Origin: Malurus cyaneus samueli
Lineage: Eukaryota; Chordata; Aves; Passeriformes; Maluridae
Direction: 5' to 3'
Length of the DNA stretch: 64,000 nt
Assembly: GCA_009741485.1 (NCBI GenBank)
Contig: CM019218.1
Span: 50,195,183-50,259,182, forward strand
The position numbers and the translations under genes are program-made. The first letter of the stretch is position 1, and every line of letters starts with the position of its first letter. The notes beneath the pieces were generated by a model. The model had not been told where the DNA came from. It saw nothing but the letters and a program-made list of their open reading frames with translations, and did no database searches. Shown in pieces: positions 11,292 to 22,558 of the stretch.

Positions 11292-13266
11292 GGTGAGTGA
11301 CCCGCCCGGCCCCGCACGGCCCCGCACGGTCGGAGCGCGGCTGCGGCAGCGCTCGGGTAACTCGGGGATCTCCCCGCGCCCGAGGTGCGGGTGTTGAGAG
11401 CTGCTTTTCGCTCTCCGGACGAGGCACGCGTCGGATGTCGGCTCAAAAGCAGCGTTTGCAAAGCGCGGCGTGGTTTGGTGAAGCCGAAAATCGCATCTGC
11501 TAAGGCAGGTTCGGCTGCACGCACATCTGGAAGGTGTTCGCAGGGCAGCTGTGGATAAGCTTAAAGCTTGAAAAACATCTTTAGTGAGAGCAGCTTAATC
11601 TTAGGGAAATGCAAATGTTCTTATTCTTTTTATCCAGGTATATGGGAACTTAGTTTTATTTGCATTCTGTGGCAGATACACCTATATGAAAATTCTTTGC
11701 TGGCTTTGTTCTGAATATTGAGGTTTTCTTATTTCCTTTTTTTCTTCCCTACCCAGTGATAGTTCTGCTCTAGATAAAAACTCCTTTCTTTCTTTCTTTA
11801 CTAATGTAAATAAATAGGAATTCTGCCAAATCAAAGCGTGACTGACCCAAGGCAGAATCCTTTCAGCTGCAGACAGAGCAGGACTTCAGCAGAGACCGTG
11901 GATCCTCTGGGATGTCCACTTGGAAAAGCTCACGACCTCCGTGCTGCCTGTGTGCAGTGACAGGATGGAGCTGACAATGTTTATTGATTTATGGCTGGTG
12001 ATAACACTGTTCTAGCACAGATAAAAACGGGGACCCCAGGCAGGGAGACAGAAGGAATTTGTGTGCTGAGAACAAAAAGTGCTTGTGCTTCGGTTCTTTC
12101 TTCGCTTTAAATTCTCCTTATATGCTCAAGAAGTTTTAGAAAAACACCAAAAGTGAGCGTGCTTGTCAGGCTGGTTTTCCGAGTTGTCACAACTTGGAAG
12201 TTGCATTGTAACTGTTAGACAGATAATTTATGGATGTTTTCATGCGTTGCAGTATCACAATCGAGTTTTTGGGGCACTTTTTTTCCTCAGCCAAACGAAA
12301 ATGTGACAATTATCTGCAATAAGACAGACAGGGAGCTGACTTGTCTGTACATTCCTGCTCTTGGCATTTGGGAGCTGGTTCAGATATTGTGGAAAACAGG
12401 CTTTAAAAATCCCCCTGCCAACTGCCATTTCAGGCAGTTTTGTCTGAAATTGAGAGGGTTACAGCATTTTCTGCACTTCCCCAAGAGGTTACAGGGATGG
12501 AATGAAGAATCAAACATCCTGGAGAGTTCTCAAGTATGATAAGAAAGGCTTGGCCTTTAGATTTGTTAATAATCATAGACATGAATCATTTTTAAACAAA
12601 TCTCAGCGAGGTCTGGAGAGGAGCCCCCTGACACATGTGTGATTTCACAGCTTGATCAGTCCCAGCCACTCACCCCGCAGGGATCTGTCCCTCACAGCAA
12701 GGTGGGAAAGAAAGGAACTGTGGCCGCGTTCTCCTCATCCTCACAGCTGGGCAGTGCCCTTTTCTCCATCAAAATCTGAAATTATCTTCTTAGACATCTT
12801 TATTTGAGTTCAAGCATGGAGAGTTGCAATGGGCATAATTTTAACCCACATGCTAAATGAACAATTATTTCATAGGACAACTGAGCAGGCTATGAAATAA
12901 CCATAATTTAAATTCAGGTTACCATTTTAAAGTGTAAAATATCTTTATTTAATGGGATGTCTAGAATAAGGGTCAAATAGAACACAGTAAAAACTAGATG
13001 GTTTCAATCAATAGAATAAATCCCATAAACTCCCCTACTGCTCCATGTCTTTGGCCATATAAAAGTTCCATTAAGCACAAATTTTATTAATTTGCTTTCT
13101 GTTTCCTTACAAAATGCTTTTAGGACTCGCAGATTATTGAATACATACTAATTAGCATTACTGAATTAAATTAAAGGCATGTGGAAAAAAATATTGGTGA
13201 TTTTAAGAAGTTAACAGAAAGCTGTGATTTTATTTTAATCAGCATTTTAATAACAAACTGCTGATT

Positions 13267-13293
13267 AAAAAAAAAAAAAAAAAAAAAAAAAAA
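13267..13293. repeat. Poly(A) run of 27
   Basis: 27 uninterrupted A residues in otherwise AT-rich unique sequence. No retrotransposed gene is recognised just upstream. Confidence 0.95.
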
Positions 13294-13650
13294 GTTACTA
13301 AAATCCAGGGCTTCATTCCAAAGGATTCAATGCTCTAACAGCAAATCAGCGCTGGATTGGTGGGGTTAGAAATATTTGTCAATCCTAAAAGAGAGGCCAA
13401 TGAAAGCCAGGGAAACTCAACCCCTTCCAGCCCAACTGCAGCAACGGTGACCTCTGCCGGCAATGCCCGGGGAGCCGCGGCTCCGGGGCTGCTCGGGAAA
13501 AGCATTTCTTGATTTATTGAACTGAACTTCTTATTAAATGTCGTTATATTCCCAGAGAAAGTGGCAACACCTCTTCCCACTGAGTTTATATCGGAAAAGA
13601 TAGAAAGAAAGAAAGAGGGAAACAGAGAGAGAAACTTATCTCAGGGCAAC

Positions 13651-14062
13651 AGAGCTGGGGAAGCGGCTGGAGAACCAGGAGAGGATGAGGGAGATGGGAA
13701 AGGGGAGAAAAGGGAGAAAAGGAGGATCAGGAGGGACCTTGTGGCTCTGCATAACTCCCTGACAGGAGGGGGCAGCCGGGGGGGATTTGGCATCTGATCC
13801 CAGGAACAGGGACAGGAGGAGAGGGAACAGCCTCAGGCTGGGCCAGGGAGGTTTAGGATGGATATTATGGGAAATCTCTTCACTGGAAGGGCTGCCAGTT
13901 TTGGGACAGGCTGGCCAGGGCAGTGCTGGGGTCACCATCCCAAAGTGCTGCAGAATGCCCAGGTTTGGCTCTCGGGGCCGTGATTTGGGGGTGAACTCAG
14001 CAGTGCTGGGTGAATCTGTGCATTCCATCATCTGCAGGGCTTTTCCAAGCTCAATGATCCCA
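13651..14062 (+). mobile_element. CR1 LINE 3' end, older subfamily
   Basis: GAGCTGGGGAAGCGGCTGGAG, CCTTGTGGCTCTGCATAACT, CTGACAGGAGGGGGCAGCC and a 3' end near GCTTTTCCAAGCTCAATGAT mark a different CR1 subfamily from the GGGATATTGGGAAGG type. It gives a spurious 231-codon frame. Confidence 0.88.
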
Positions 14063-16074
14063 GCATGGGATGGAAGCAAAAAGCACCTGGGCCACTGCTC
14101 CTGGAGCTGCATCCCTTCCCTGGGCAGAGGGAAATTGTCCTGTGCTGGCTCTGAGCTGAGCAGGGTCACAGAGGCCAAAGCTTTGAGGAACATTTCTCCA
14201 ACCAAAGCTCGGGCACAGATGTCCCTTGGGATGTGTTGTGGCTTTTTCTCCCCCCACAGTGCCCTTTGTGCAGCCCCACAGAATTCATTAAATATTTGTG
14301 TGCGTGTGTATGTGAATTTATACCAAAAATTATGTGGGCAAGCAAAGCAAGTTCATTTTTGCTGTTGCCAAGAGATCTCAGCATCAATTACTGTGAGTTA
14401 TGTGCACTCTTGTCTGCCCAGTGCCACTGACACTAAAGCCACGGAATTTTGGGGGAAAGAAAATCTCAGACCCCCAATATAAACCCACCCTGACCCCAAA
14501 TCCTGGGTGCTGCTTGTAGTTCTGGTCACCAGAGACAAAAGAATAAAGCGAACCAAGAAAAGGTGCAGGGTGGTGAAAGCCTGGAACATTTTCTGTATTT
14601 AAACTACAGAGATCATGATTTCTAAGTCTGGAAAAGAGATGGCTGAGCAGGGGTGTGAGGGAGATATTTATAGTCACGGTTGTCCTTAAGATGTTGAAAG
14701 GAAATGGCTGTTGTCAGAAATCAAGGGGCAGGAGAGAAAATTGGCAGGTGGAGATGTCAGGGCAAAGAAGCCAAGGTGGTGCCTCTCTTGGGGCATGAGG
14801 GAGCTGAGAAATCCCTTCCCATGGGATACCCCAGATCCCAGGGCTCAGGAAGTGATCAGACAGGAGGAAAGCAAAGGTGCTGCCTGTGCTTCCATCAATC
14901 TGTGATTGCAGAGTGGGAGAGCAGCCCACGGAGATGATCCCAGCGTGGTTTGTGCCCCACTCCCCAGCCATCCCTGACCTGGATGCATTTCTGCTCCGGT
15001 TCCTTCTCCTTGGTGCTTCAGCTGTCAAATACTCACCCTACCCCACCCCAAAAACTCTGTAATATTTACCGAGCATTGCCAGTGAAAGAATGGTAGCTCT
15101 GGCAAAACAAAAAGGTAAAATATCATCCCTCATTTTGATTTTTGCTCAAGAATGAGGTGCAGAGCAGTGTTCATGGAAGTTACCACCGCAGAAAGACATC
15201 AGTGATGAGATTTACAGCTCTTCAGGCAAATCAGGGGCTGAAGAGATCATGGCTGAGATCCTGGAGAAAGGCCTGTGACTCGTGAGGCATCTTGTGCAAT
15301 TCACTGAAATGGGGAAATACCACTTTATCTTATCTCTTCGAGGTCTTTAAATGAGCTGACATTGAAACTCGTTATGAACTCAGGTCACTTCTAACAGCTT
15401 CCCCTAAAAATATTATACGGGAATAAATCTCGAGTAAGAAGTAGCAGGGGAATGGCTCATTAATTACACTGACAATAACCTTTCACTCTGAGAACTGCAA
15501 AACACAGCAGAGAATGGCAGTGCCAGCAGGGAAATCAAGGTGCCAAGAACCTGAGTGGGCTGGCAGAGAGCTGGGGAGTCACCAAGGACATCCAGAGCTG
15601 GCTACAGCAACCCAGAGTCAGCACAACTTCAAGAGAGAGCAGAGAACACCAGCACTGGGCAGCAGCAGAAAAACAGGAAAGTGCAGCTCAGGGTTTAGAG
15701 CCTGGAGACAGCTGAAAGTTACCCAGTGAAGAGAGAAATCCGGCCCTAAATGCACACACAAATGAGTGGGACTTCTCTTGCATGTTATCTAAACTCAGAT
15801 CACTGCAGGAAGGAGTTGGAAATAACCTTTGATGGCTTTTCTGCCACTTCTGTCTATCCTTTGGGTCACCCCAGGCCGCTGTTCACTGAATGAAACACCT
15901 CTGAGTTTTCCTTATCTTGCAGGCAGAGGTTATTCCCTTTCTTCTTTCTCCCTGAGGCTCCTGCATTTACAGCAATGCTTTGAGATTTTATGGCACAGTA
16001 GTTGACACCATCAGGTGACCCAAATCCAGATGTATCAGTCACACATTTTCTGTTGCTGAGATCGGTTTTAGCAC

Positions 16075-16308
16075 ATAAAATCACAGGAATGAGAAGGGAA
16101 CTCATCCCATTCACCCCTGCTGCATTCAGGAACACTTTCCACTATCCCAGGTTGCTCCAAGCCCTGTCCAGCCTGGTCTTGGACACTTCCAGGGATGGGA
16201 TAAAAACAGCTGCTTTGGGCACCAGGGAGGAATTTCTCCCCAATATCCCATCTAACCCTGCCCCATCTCAGTTTAAAGCCATTCCTCCCTGACCTATCCC
16301 ACATTTCA
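16075..16308 (-). mobile_element. CR1 LINE 3'-end fragment, diverged
   Basis: GGTTGCTCCAAGCCCTGTCC, CTTGGACACTTCCAGGGATG and CAATATCCCATCTAACCCTG are clear; the 3' terminus (ATAAAATCACAGGAATG) is eroded. Confidence 0.85.
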
Positions 16309-16727
16309 TAGTGGTGTTTTCTGGAAGAAACTGAGAGATGGTGACAGAAAAAATCCTGAGGAATTGCCTGAGCTGGACTTTCTCCCCTCAGCGTGACAGA
16401 AATCAAATCTGCAGTGACCAGACCACTGAGGCAGTTCCAGACTTCTTTCATTCAGGGGTTTTCTAAAACTGAACATCAACACAGACCATAAACTGCTTCC
16501 AAAAACTCTTTCACTCGTTTATGTTCCTGGCTCCAAAATAAAATTTCCTGCCCCCACAGGGTCCATAACAATGTGCTAATAAAAGATCAGATTCTGCTCC
16601 CATTGATTTGTTAGGAATTAAAATCTCTACAGATTTGAGTGGGAAAAGATTCAAGCACAAAGAAAAAATCAATCAGAAGTTAAAAGAAGTTCTTTGTTTT
16701 GGGCCTCAGTTTATATATTATTGACAA

Positions 16728-16842
16728 AATCATAGAATTGTGGAATCATTAGGGTTGGAAAAGACCACAAAGGTCATCAGGTCCAATCTTAGACTGGACA
16801 CCACGATGACCACTAAACCATAATGACCATTCATGTTATGGA
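16728..16842 (-). mobile_element. CR1 LINE 3'-end fragment, chicken-like subfamily
   Basis: AATCATAGAATTGTGGAATC and GGGTTGGAAAAGACCACAAA, then AGGTCATCAGGTCCAA: the older CR1 3' end with GGTTGGAAAAGACC. Confidence 0.85.
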
Positions 16843-18480
16843 AATTCTCCTTCCAAGAATAAAATCAATTAACTGAATGAACTGAATGACTAATTGATAA
16901 AATGCTTCTGGTTCTTAACCCAGGGCTGGTCATTTCTTTTGAGCAGGTGTATTTGGGAGAAATGTTGCTGCCTTAAAAAAAGATGTATCAAAAATGGCCT
17001 TAGCTCAGTTCTTTGTTAACTGCCCAGGAAATTGATAAAGATTACACTGAATCTGACAATTCTGACCTCCAGTGAGTAAATGAGCCCTGTGTAAATACAG
17101 CTGGGAGCAGATTATGTATTTGATAACTTTCTGTTTGCCAAGGATGGCTTTTCTAGGTGAAAAATCTCTATTTTGATTTTTTTCCTGCTCTTCAGCACTC
17201 TGTATTTTCCCCTCTTGTATGGGTAGAAAGGTGACACAGATTTTTTAGTTCTCTGGTTCACTGCTTTACTTTGACAGTTTTATTTTTTTGTTTGTTCCTG
17301 ACATGACCATATGTGATCCAGGCTGTTAAAAAAACCCAAAACAACAGAGTTCTTCAGAAATTTTTGTGATGGGGATTTGCCAGGCACCTCATTGCTACGT
17401 AATACTTCTATTATGATACATTTAAGAGCTCTGGCTCACAGAACCTGTGTTTTTCTATTTTGAAACATAGCTTTTATTCTTTTTCTTTGACGACTTTATG
17501 TGCTGGATGAGTCAGGTATGAGAAAAGACCCATGCTTGTTCACAAAGAGCTTTGCCCTGTGGTGGATGACACAGCCTTCATTTTCCAAATGCATCATTTC
17601 CTGCCCATTATTCCATGATTCTTTTGGGATACTCCACGTCCCAGCACCAGCGCTGCAAGGTGTTTGGGGTGGGTGCATTCCCACAGCCACACAAACTGTT
17701 TATTTGAATTATTTGCACCATGATAGGTTTTTCTTGCTCTTAGAATCTTCTATTTGCCCCTGTCAGAAACAAGGAGCCCTTCACCTGCTCATTCCCATGC
17801 ACTGAGAGGGTGTTAAAGGGGTTTTCTTCGAAGTTGATTATTCTTTTATCTGCTCAGTGGTAGCAATTTTATCCATTTCCCTCAGCAAAACTGAGCACAG
17901 GAATGGCACTTCTTACCTGTCTTCCCTTTTTGAACCTAGGAATGAAACTCGAGATGATTTTAGTATAGGAGGTGATATAAATGTGGGTGTTTATTGGAGT
18001 TCCAGGGAAAAATATGGAAGAATATCCACAAAAGCCCTCCCCACAGGGGTGAAGGGTTTTGATAAATTTTAGAAAATTAGCATAATTGATAAAAATCACC
18101 AATCAGGAGGACAAGTGGTGATGTAATTCACCCCAGGTCTAGCTCCTTCTCTGGAGGTCCCCACCCTTGGTCCCAGCTGTCCTTGTTTATGAAAATGTGT
18201 CCCCAGGAAGAACCAGGATGGGACAGGAGCCTTGTGCCCCTCAGGGTTTGGAGCTCTGGAATGTGTTTGTTCTTGGGGAAAAGGATAGAGAAAAGTACTG
18301 GAAGGTTACAAAAATATAAAAGAAAAAGGCAAAAATCATCCTGGCATCACCTGGGAGGAGAAAGCACATGAAGTGTGTTGGGAGAATTAAAGAAGCACAG
18401 AACGCGCCACAGAAGTGAGGTGTGGGTTTAGTTTCCATGTCAAGAACATTTTCCATCCCTCCCCTCATTACTGGGTCTGT

Positions 18481-18564
18481 GGAAAGTGTCCTGGCCATGG
18501 CAGGGGTGGGAGGGGATGAGCTTTAAGTCCCTTCCAGCCCCAAATTCTCTGGGATTCTGTGATT
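18481..18564 (+). mobile_element. CR1 LINE extreme 3' end, about 80 bp
   Basis: CATGGCAGGGGTGGGAGGGG, GATGAGCTTTAAGTCCCTTCC and CTGGGATTCTGTGATT mark the terminal part only. Confidence 0.85.
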
Positions 18565-20102
18565 GCTGTTATCAGTGCTCTGAATATTCCACATCCCTCT
18601 TTCCATCCTGCCTGGATCCAAACCCTCCCTGCCCCAGTCCCTCCTGCCAAACCTTCCCCTCATCATTTTCTCAGGCAAAAGCTGCAAAGAGGAGAGTGCA
18701 AAGGGTCACTGCTCAGCCTCACATTCCAGGACACTTCATCTGTGCCAAAAGTGTGAGTTTCTGGTTTTGGCAAAGCATCCAGAATCCAAAGCATCAGAGG
18801 GAGTTTGATCCCTGAGCTCTCCCTGGGTGCACGTTCCTGGTGCTGGGAAGGGCTGATCTAGAGACCATTTCTTTTCTCTGTATTCTGAGAGATAAAAGCA
18901 CCTTTCCTTCCAATTTCTTCTCTCTTACTGAAAGCAAAGAAATTATAAAACTATTCAAGGAACTGCAGAATTTCTCCCCTTTCCTCAATATTTCATTTTT
19001 TTAGAAGCATTCAAGCTATTTGAATTCAGTCTTCAGCACTTACTTGTGCCATCACTTGAAGGCAAAAGGAAATACTTTCTATGAAAATCACACATTTCCA
19101 ATGCCACAGGAAGACTGATGCAGTGTTTAAAGTTCAGATTTAAAGTTCATCTCTCTCCCTTTGAATTTGCAAAAGCTCATTTCCAAGTGACATGTATTTA
19201 AACCCTGGCCTTGTGCACAGAAATGGAGGACACACCTAATCATCAAAACTCCCCTCTGGTTTTCATTTTAAGCAGGCAAAAAAATGATCTTGTAAGGCTT
19301 AGACCTTGATTATCTGCTTTGAACCTAATACTGATGCAAAGAAACCCCAGAGAAAAGTTGAAAGATGCAAAATTGAATCACAATAGGCCTATTTAAAAAG
19401 ATGGTTCCGTTAGAAATCTGCTAGACATATGTTATTTTTAAAAAGATAGAATAAAAAGCCAAATTTTTTTGTGTTAGACAATGTAAAATTGTCATGTATT
19501 CATCATCTGATGAAAATTGTAGCAAAAAATAGGCAAATAGCAAAGAAAGATCTTTTCTTATTGCCACAATTATGGCAATAATCTGTGGAGTCCCACTTTT
19601 CAACAGCATTTAATATTTTCATACTACAAATCCCATCTGGCTACAAATGTCACCCTCTGTCTCCTTCCACTCCATCCTCATCCTTTGAATGTTCTCTTCC
19701 TTGCAGTTCACAATAAAACTGCTTTCTTGTAACCACAATGGCTCTTCCTGACAACTGATTCACCACACAAAAGCATTAACAAATAACCCTGTAATAAATC
19801 CAAGGTGCACGTGGAATATCCAGACAAGGCAAACACGCGGTTCTGTGTGGGGGGAAATGTTAAAATGACAGCTAATTTCAAATAAATCAGGTCATTTGAA
19901 TTAATTAATATCAGCACCACCCATATGGAAATTCAGGTTTGAAATGGGAGTTTTCTGCAGTGGTTTTGTGGAGCTTCAGGAATGATTTTGTGAAGCTCAG
20001 CCATGGGACCTGTTCATGCCCTGCTGCAGCAGAGTGATGGACTCTGAAATGAAATACAAAGGAGGGTCAAATTTATGTCGGGAAAAGCTCATGGAACTTA
20101 TT

Positions 20103-20181
20103 AGAGAATTATTAAGGTTGGAAAAGACCTCCAAAATCAGCAAATCCAGCGTTGAATTGCGCACCACCACACCCATGAAAT
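20103..20181 (-). mobile_element. CR1 LINE 3'-end fragment, diverged
   Basis: AGAATTATTAAGGTTGGAAAAGACC followed by diverged sequence (CACACCCATG) resembles the older CR1 3' end. Confidence 0.65.
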
Positions 20182-20374
20182 CATTTTGCACCCCCCTGTT
20201 GTGACTAATGCCCAAAGAGAAAGGCCAAACCCACAAAGTCGAGCTCCTGGCTCCCACCAGGGCCTTCCCAGCACATCACATATTGTAGGTGCAGTTTAGG
20301 AGCTTTTTAGGACTAAGAGTTCCCTTATGGAACCCAAACACTTCCCTTCGCAGGGTTGAACATATAGGTTGAAA

Positions 20375-20514
20375 AGTTGAGATGGGATATTGGGAAGGAA
20401 TTCTTCCCTGGGAGGGTGTGAAGGGCTGGAATAGATTTCCCAGAGGAGCTGTGGCTGTTCCTGGATCCCTGGAAGTGTCCAAGGCCAGGCTGGATGGGGT
20501 TTGGAGCACCCTGG
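20375..20514 (+). mobile_element. CR1 LINE 3' fragment leading into a tandem array
   Basis: GATGGGATATTGGGAAGGAA, GGATCCCTGGAAGTGTCC and GGCTGGATGGGGTTTGGAGC run straight into the first unit of the 20,515-21,310 array, whose start is the natural continuation of this CR1. Confidence 0.88.
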
Positions 20515-21310
20515 GATGGTGGGAGGTGTCAGGTTTGGAACTGGATGAGTTTTAAAGTCTTTCCAACCAAACCAGTTGGAGATTCCAAATTGATAATTTC
20601 TAACACCAGACTTACCTGAGATCCTCCACTGCTCTGCCCATTCAGCCAGATGAGAAACATTAATCGAGATGGTGGGAGTGTCAGGGTGGAACTGGATGAG
20701 TTTTAAAGTCCTTTCCAACCCAAACCAGTTGGAGATTCCAAATTGATCCTTTCTAACACCAGACCTTACCTGAGGCCCTCCCTCCTGCTCTGCCCATTCA
20801 GCCAGATGAGAAAACATTCAATCCAGAGATGGTGGGAGGTATCAGGGCTGGAACTGGATGAGTTTTAAAGTCCTTTCCAACCCAAACCAGTTGGAGATTC
20901 CAAACTGATAATTTTCTAACACCAGACCTTACCTGAGATCCTCCCACCTGCTCTGCCATTCAGCCAGATGAGAAACATTTCATCAGAGATGGTGGGAGGT
21001 ATCAGGGCTGGAACTGGATGAGTTTTAAAGTCCTTTCCAACCCAAACCAGTTGGAGATTCCAAACTGATAATTTCTAACACCAGACCTTACCTGAGATCC
21101 TCCCACCTGCTCTGCCCATTCAGCCAGATGAGAAAACATTCAATCCAGAGATGGTGGGAGGTGTCAGGGTTGGAGCTGGATGAGCTTTAAAGTCCTTTCC
21201 AACCCAAACCAGTTGGGGATTCCAAATTGATCCTTTCTAACACCAGACCTTACCTGAGATCCTCCCACCCGCTCTGCCCATTCAGCCAGAGGAGAAAACA
21301 TTCAATCCAG
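20515..21310 (+). repeat. CR1-seeded tandem array, five units of about 153-162 bp
   Basis: Units start at GATGGTGGGAG at 20,515, 20,668, 20,828, 20,988 and 21,150; the last ends near 21,310. Each begins with a CR1 3' terminus (GGATGAGTTTTAAAGTC...CCAGTTGGAGATTCC) followed by about 90 bp that is not CR1 (CTAACACCAGACCTTACCTG, CAGCCAGATGAGAAA). Units differ by small indels, and the middle units share AGGTATCAGGGCTGG, consistent with unequal exchange. Confidence 0.93.
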
Positions 21311-22240
21311 GAGCAGGGATTGCAGACAGATGTCCGTGCTGTCACTTCATTCTCACTATTTTGGTGATCCTGCATGGGGTCACAGCAGGGCTGTGGGTTC
21401 AGGAATTGGGACATCCCATTCATTGTGAGACGCTTGGAATTTCCAGTCTTACAAACGGGACGGGATGGCTTCACATGACAAATATCAGATATTCACCAAA
21501 GCCAGCAGTCAATAAAATTGTGCAACCATGTGCGTGCAGGGACCAAGATGATTCATTTACAGATGTGCTGCTGATAAATTTTTCATCGCTGCTCACAACC
21601 TGGGGCACATCAGGAACCGGACAAATATTTAAATGCCACCGTTATTTTCCACTAGGCAAACCCTTACAAGAAGTCTGACATTTCAGCTCCTCTTTTCAGC
21701 AATTTCTGCTGGATGCAAGAAACAAAACCCACAGAAATATCCTTTTGGGATTAATTCTCTAAACATAATGACTAAAAAGCCTGCTGGCTTTACTCAAAAA
21801 CACTGCAATTTTTTCTGCTAGTACTAATATCTGGAGGCTGGTATTATTTATCTTTCTAAAAGCTTCTAAAAAGTTGTTTTAACTTCTGGAGGCTGCAAAT
21901 TTTCTGTCTCAGAGACAAGGCAGCACTGCAGCATCATTCAGAAGGAAGAATGTGAGAGAGGGCAGGTGTCCTGTTCCAGGCTGTTAAATCTGTACATTGC
22001 AGTGTAAACCCAGAAAAAAAGAAATCAAAGGGAGCACTGACGAAAATCTTCAAATTATTGCAAGAACACGTTTTCAGGAAGCAATTAAATGCCTGACTGG
22101 GAATATCCCTGTTTTTTTATTTGATCTCAAACTCATGGGTGGCATTTTGAAACATTTGATTGCGCTCAGTCAATTAGCCTTGATTATGGTTTGGCTTTTC
22201 CCTCGGAATAGGCTGATCCATAGGGAATGCCACTCATACT

Positions 22241-22281
22241 AACGCTGAGGCAGAGCAGGATGACTCAGCTGATTAATCAGC
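22241..22281. promoter_or_regulatory. Candidate composite site: AP-1/MARE-like plus a 14-bp palindrome
   Basis: TGACTCAGC at 22,261-22,269 overlaps the perfect palindrome GCTGATTAATCAGC at 22,268-22,281, which has a GATTAATC homeodomain-like core. It lies in complex, non-repeat sequence of NGF intron 1. Enhancer function is inference only. Confidence 0.3.
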
Positions 22282-22426
22282 TTTCTTTTTCGTATTAAGA
22301 AGCAACTCTTTGGCTTCCCCAGCTGCTGAAACGATTGCTATCGAGCTCGTGTTGTAACTCTCACAGCTTTGGGCACCCCTGACTCACATTCTGAGAGGGG
22401 GAAAGTCACCTGCACCCCTGAGCTGT

Positions 22427-22558
22427 CACAGAATCAGGGAATTATGGAATTCCAGACTGGTTTGGGCTGGAAGGATCTTAAAGTTCATCTCATATCACCC
22501 ATGAGTGGGCAGGGACACCTTTCACTGCACCAGGGTGCTCCAAGCCCTTCCACACCTC
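22427..22558 (-). mobile_element. CR1 LINE 3'-end fragment
   Basis: CACAGAATCAGGGAATTATGG, GGTTTGGGCTGGAAGGATC and GTGGGCAGGGACACCTTTC; truncated after about 130 bp. Confidence 0.88.

Larger units (their letters stand above)
10930..11292 (+). other. NGF: Probable NGF 5' non-coding exon 1 (5' end approximate)
   Basis: The 3' boundary is set by CTGAG|GTGAGTGA, a near-perfect donor, with the intron starting at 11,293. The start is a guess from the CpG island. Joined directly to the coding exon (GTCATAACGTA|ATG), the NGF frame meets TGA at 11,289-11,291, so NGF has no N-terminal extension from this exon. An alternative shorter exon would end at 11,112 before GTGAGTCA. RNA evidence is needed to choose between them. 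Confidence 0.5.
11149..11292 (+). promoter_or_regulatory. Upstream ORF 1 of the NGF leader (exon-1 part, 48 codons)
   Basis: The ATG at 11,149 opens 48 codons that run without a stop to the donor. On splicing they continue for three codons (GTC ATA ACG) and stop at TAA 37,336-37,338, whose last base is the A of the NGF ATG. The ATG context is weak (T at -3, A at +4), so leaky scanning would be expected. It exists only if the 11,293 donor is used. Confidence 0.4.
10920..11500 (+). promoter_or_regulatory. NGF: CpG island and probable NGF promoter
   Basis: CpG density rises sharply here against CpG-poor surroundings, from GCACCGCGGAGCC near 10,922 through the GCGCGG and CCGCGCCC strings of 11,120-11,390. 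It is the only island of this size in the window, lies upstream of NGF on the same strand, and contains an AP-1 consensus and a strong splice donor. No convincing TATA box was found; TTTAAAT at 10,837-10,843 is a weak candidate. GGAGCCGGAGGG at 10,929-10,940 resembles the mammalian NGF exon-1 start as I remember it, which is weak support for initiation near there. Confidence 0.7.
11500..20102. other. NGF intron 1, proximal part
   Basis: Mostly unique intronic sequence between the four CR1 pieces and poly(A) run listed separately. AT content is high at 12,780-13,300. No exon with convincing flanking sites was seen. Confidence 0.6.

Noticed and set aside
13787..14482. 231-codon open frame on the + strand
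   Set aside because: It reads through a CR1 3' end and flank and has no protein-family signature.
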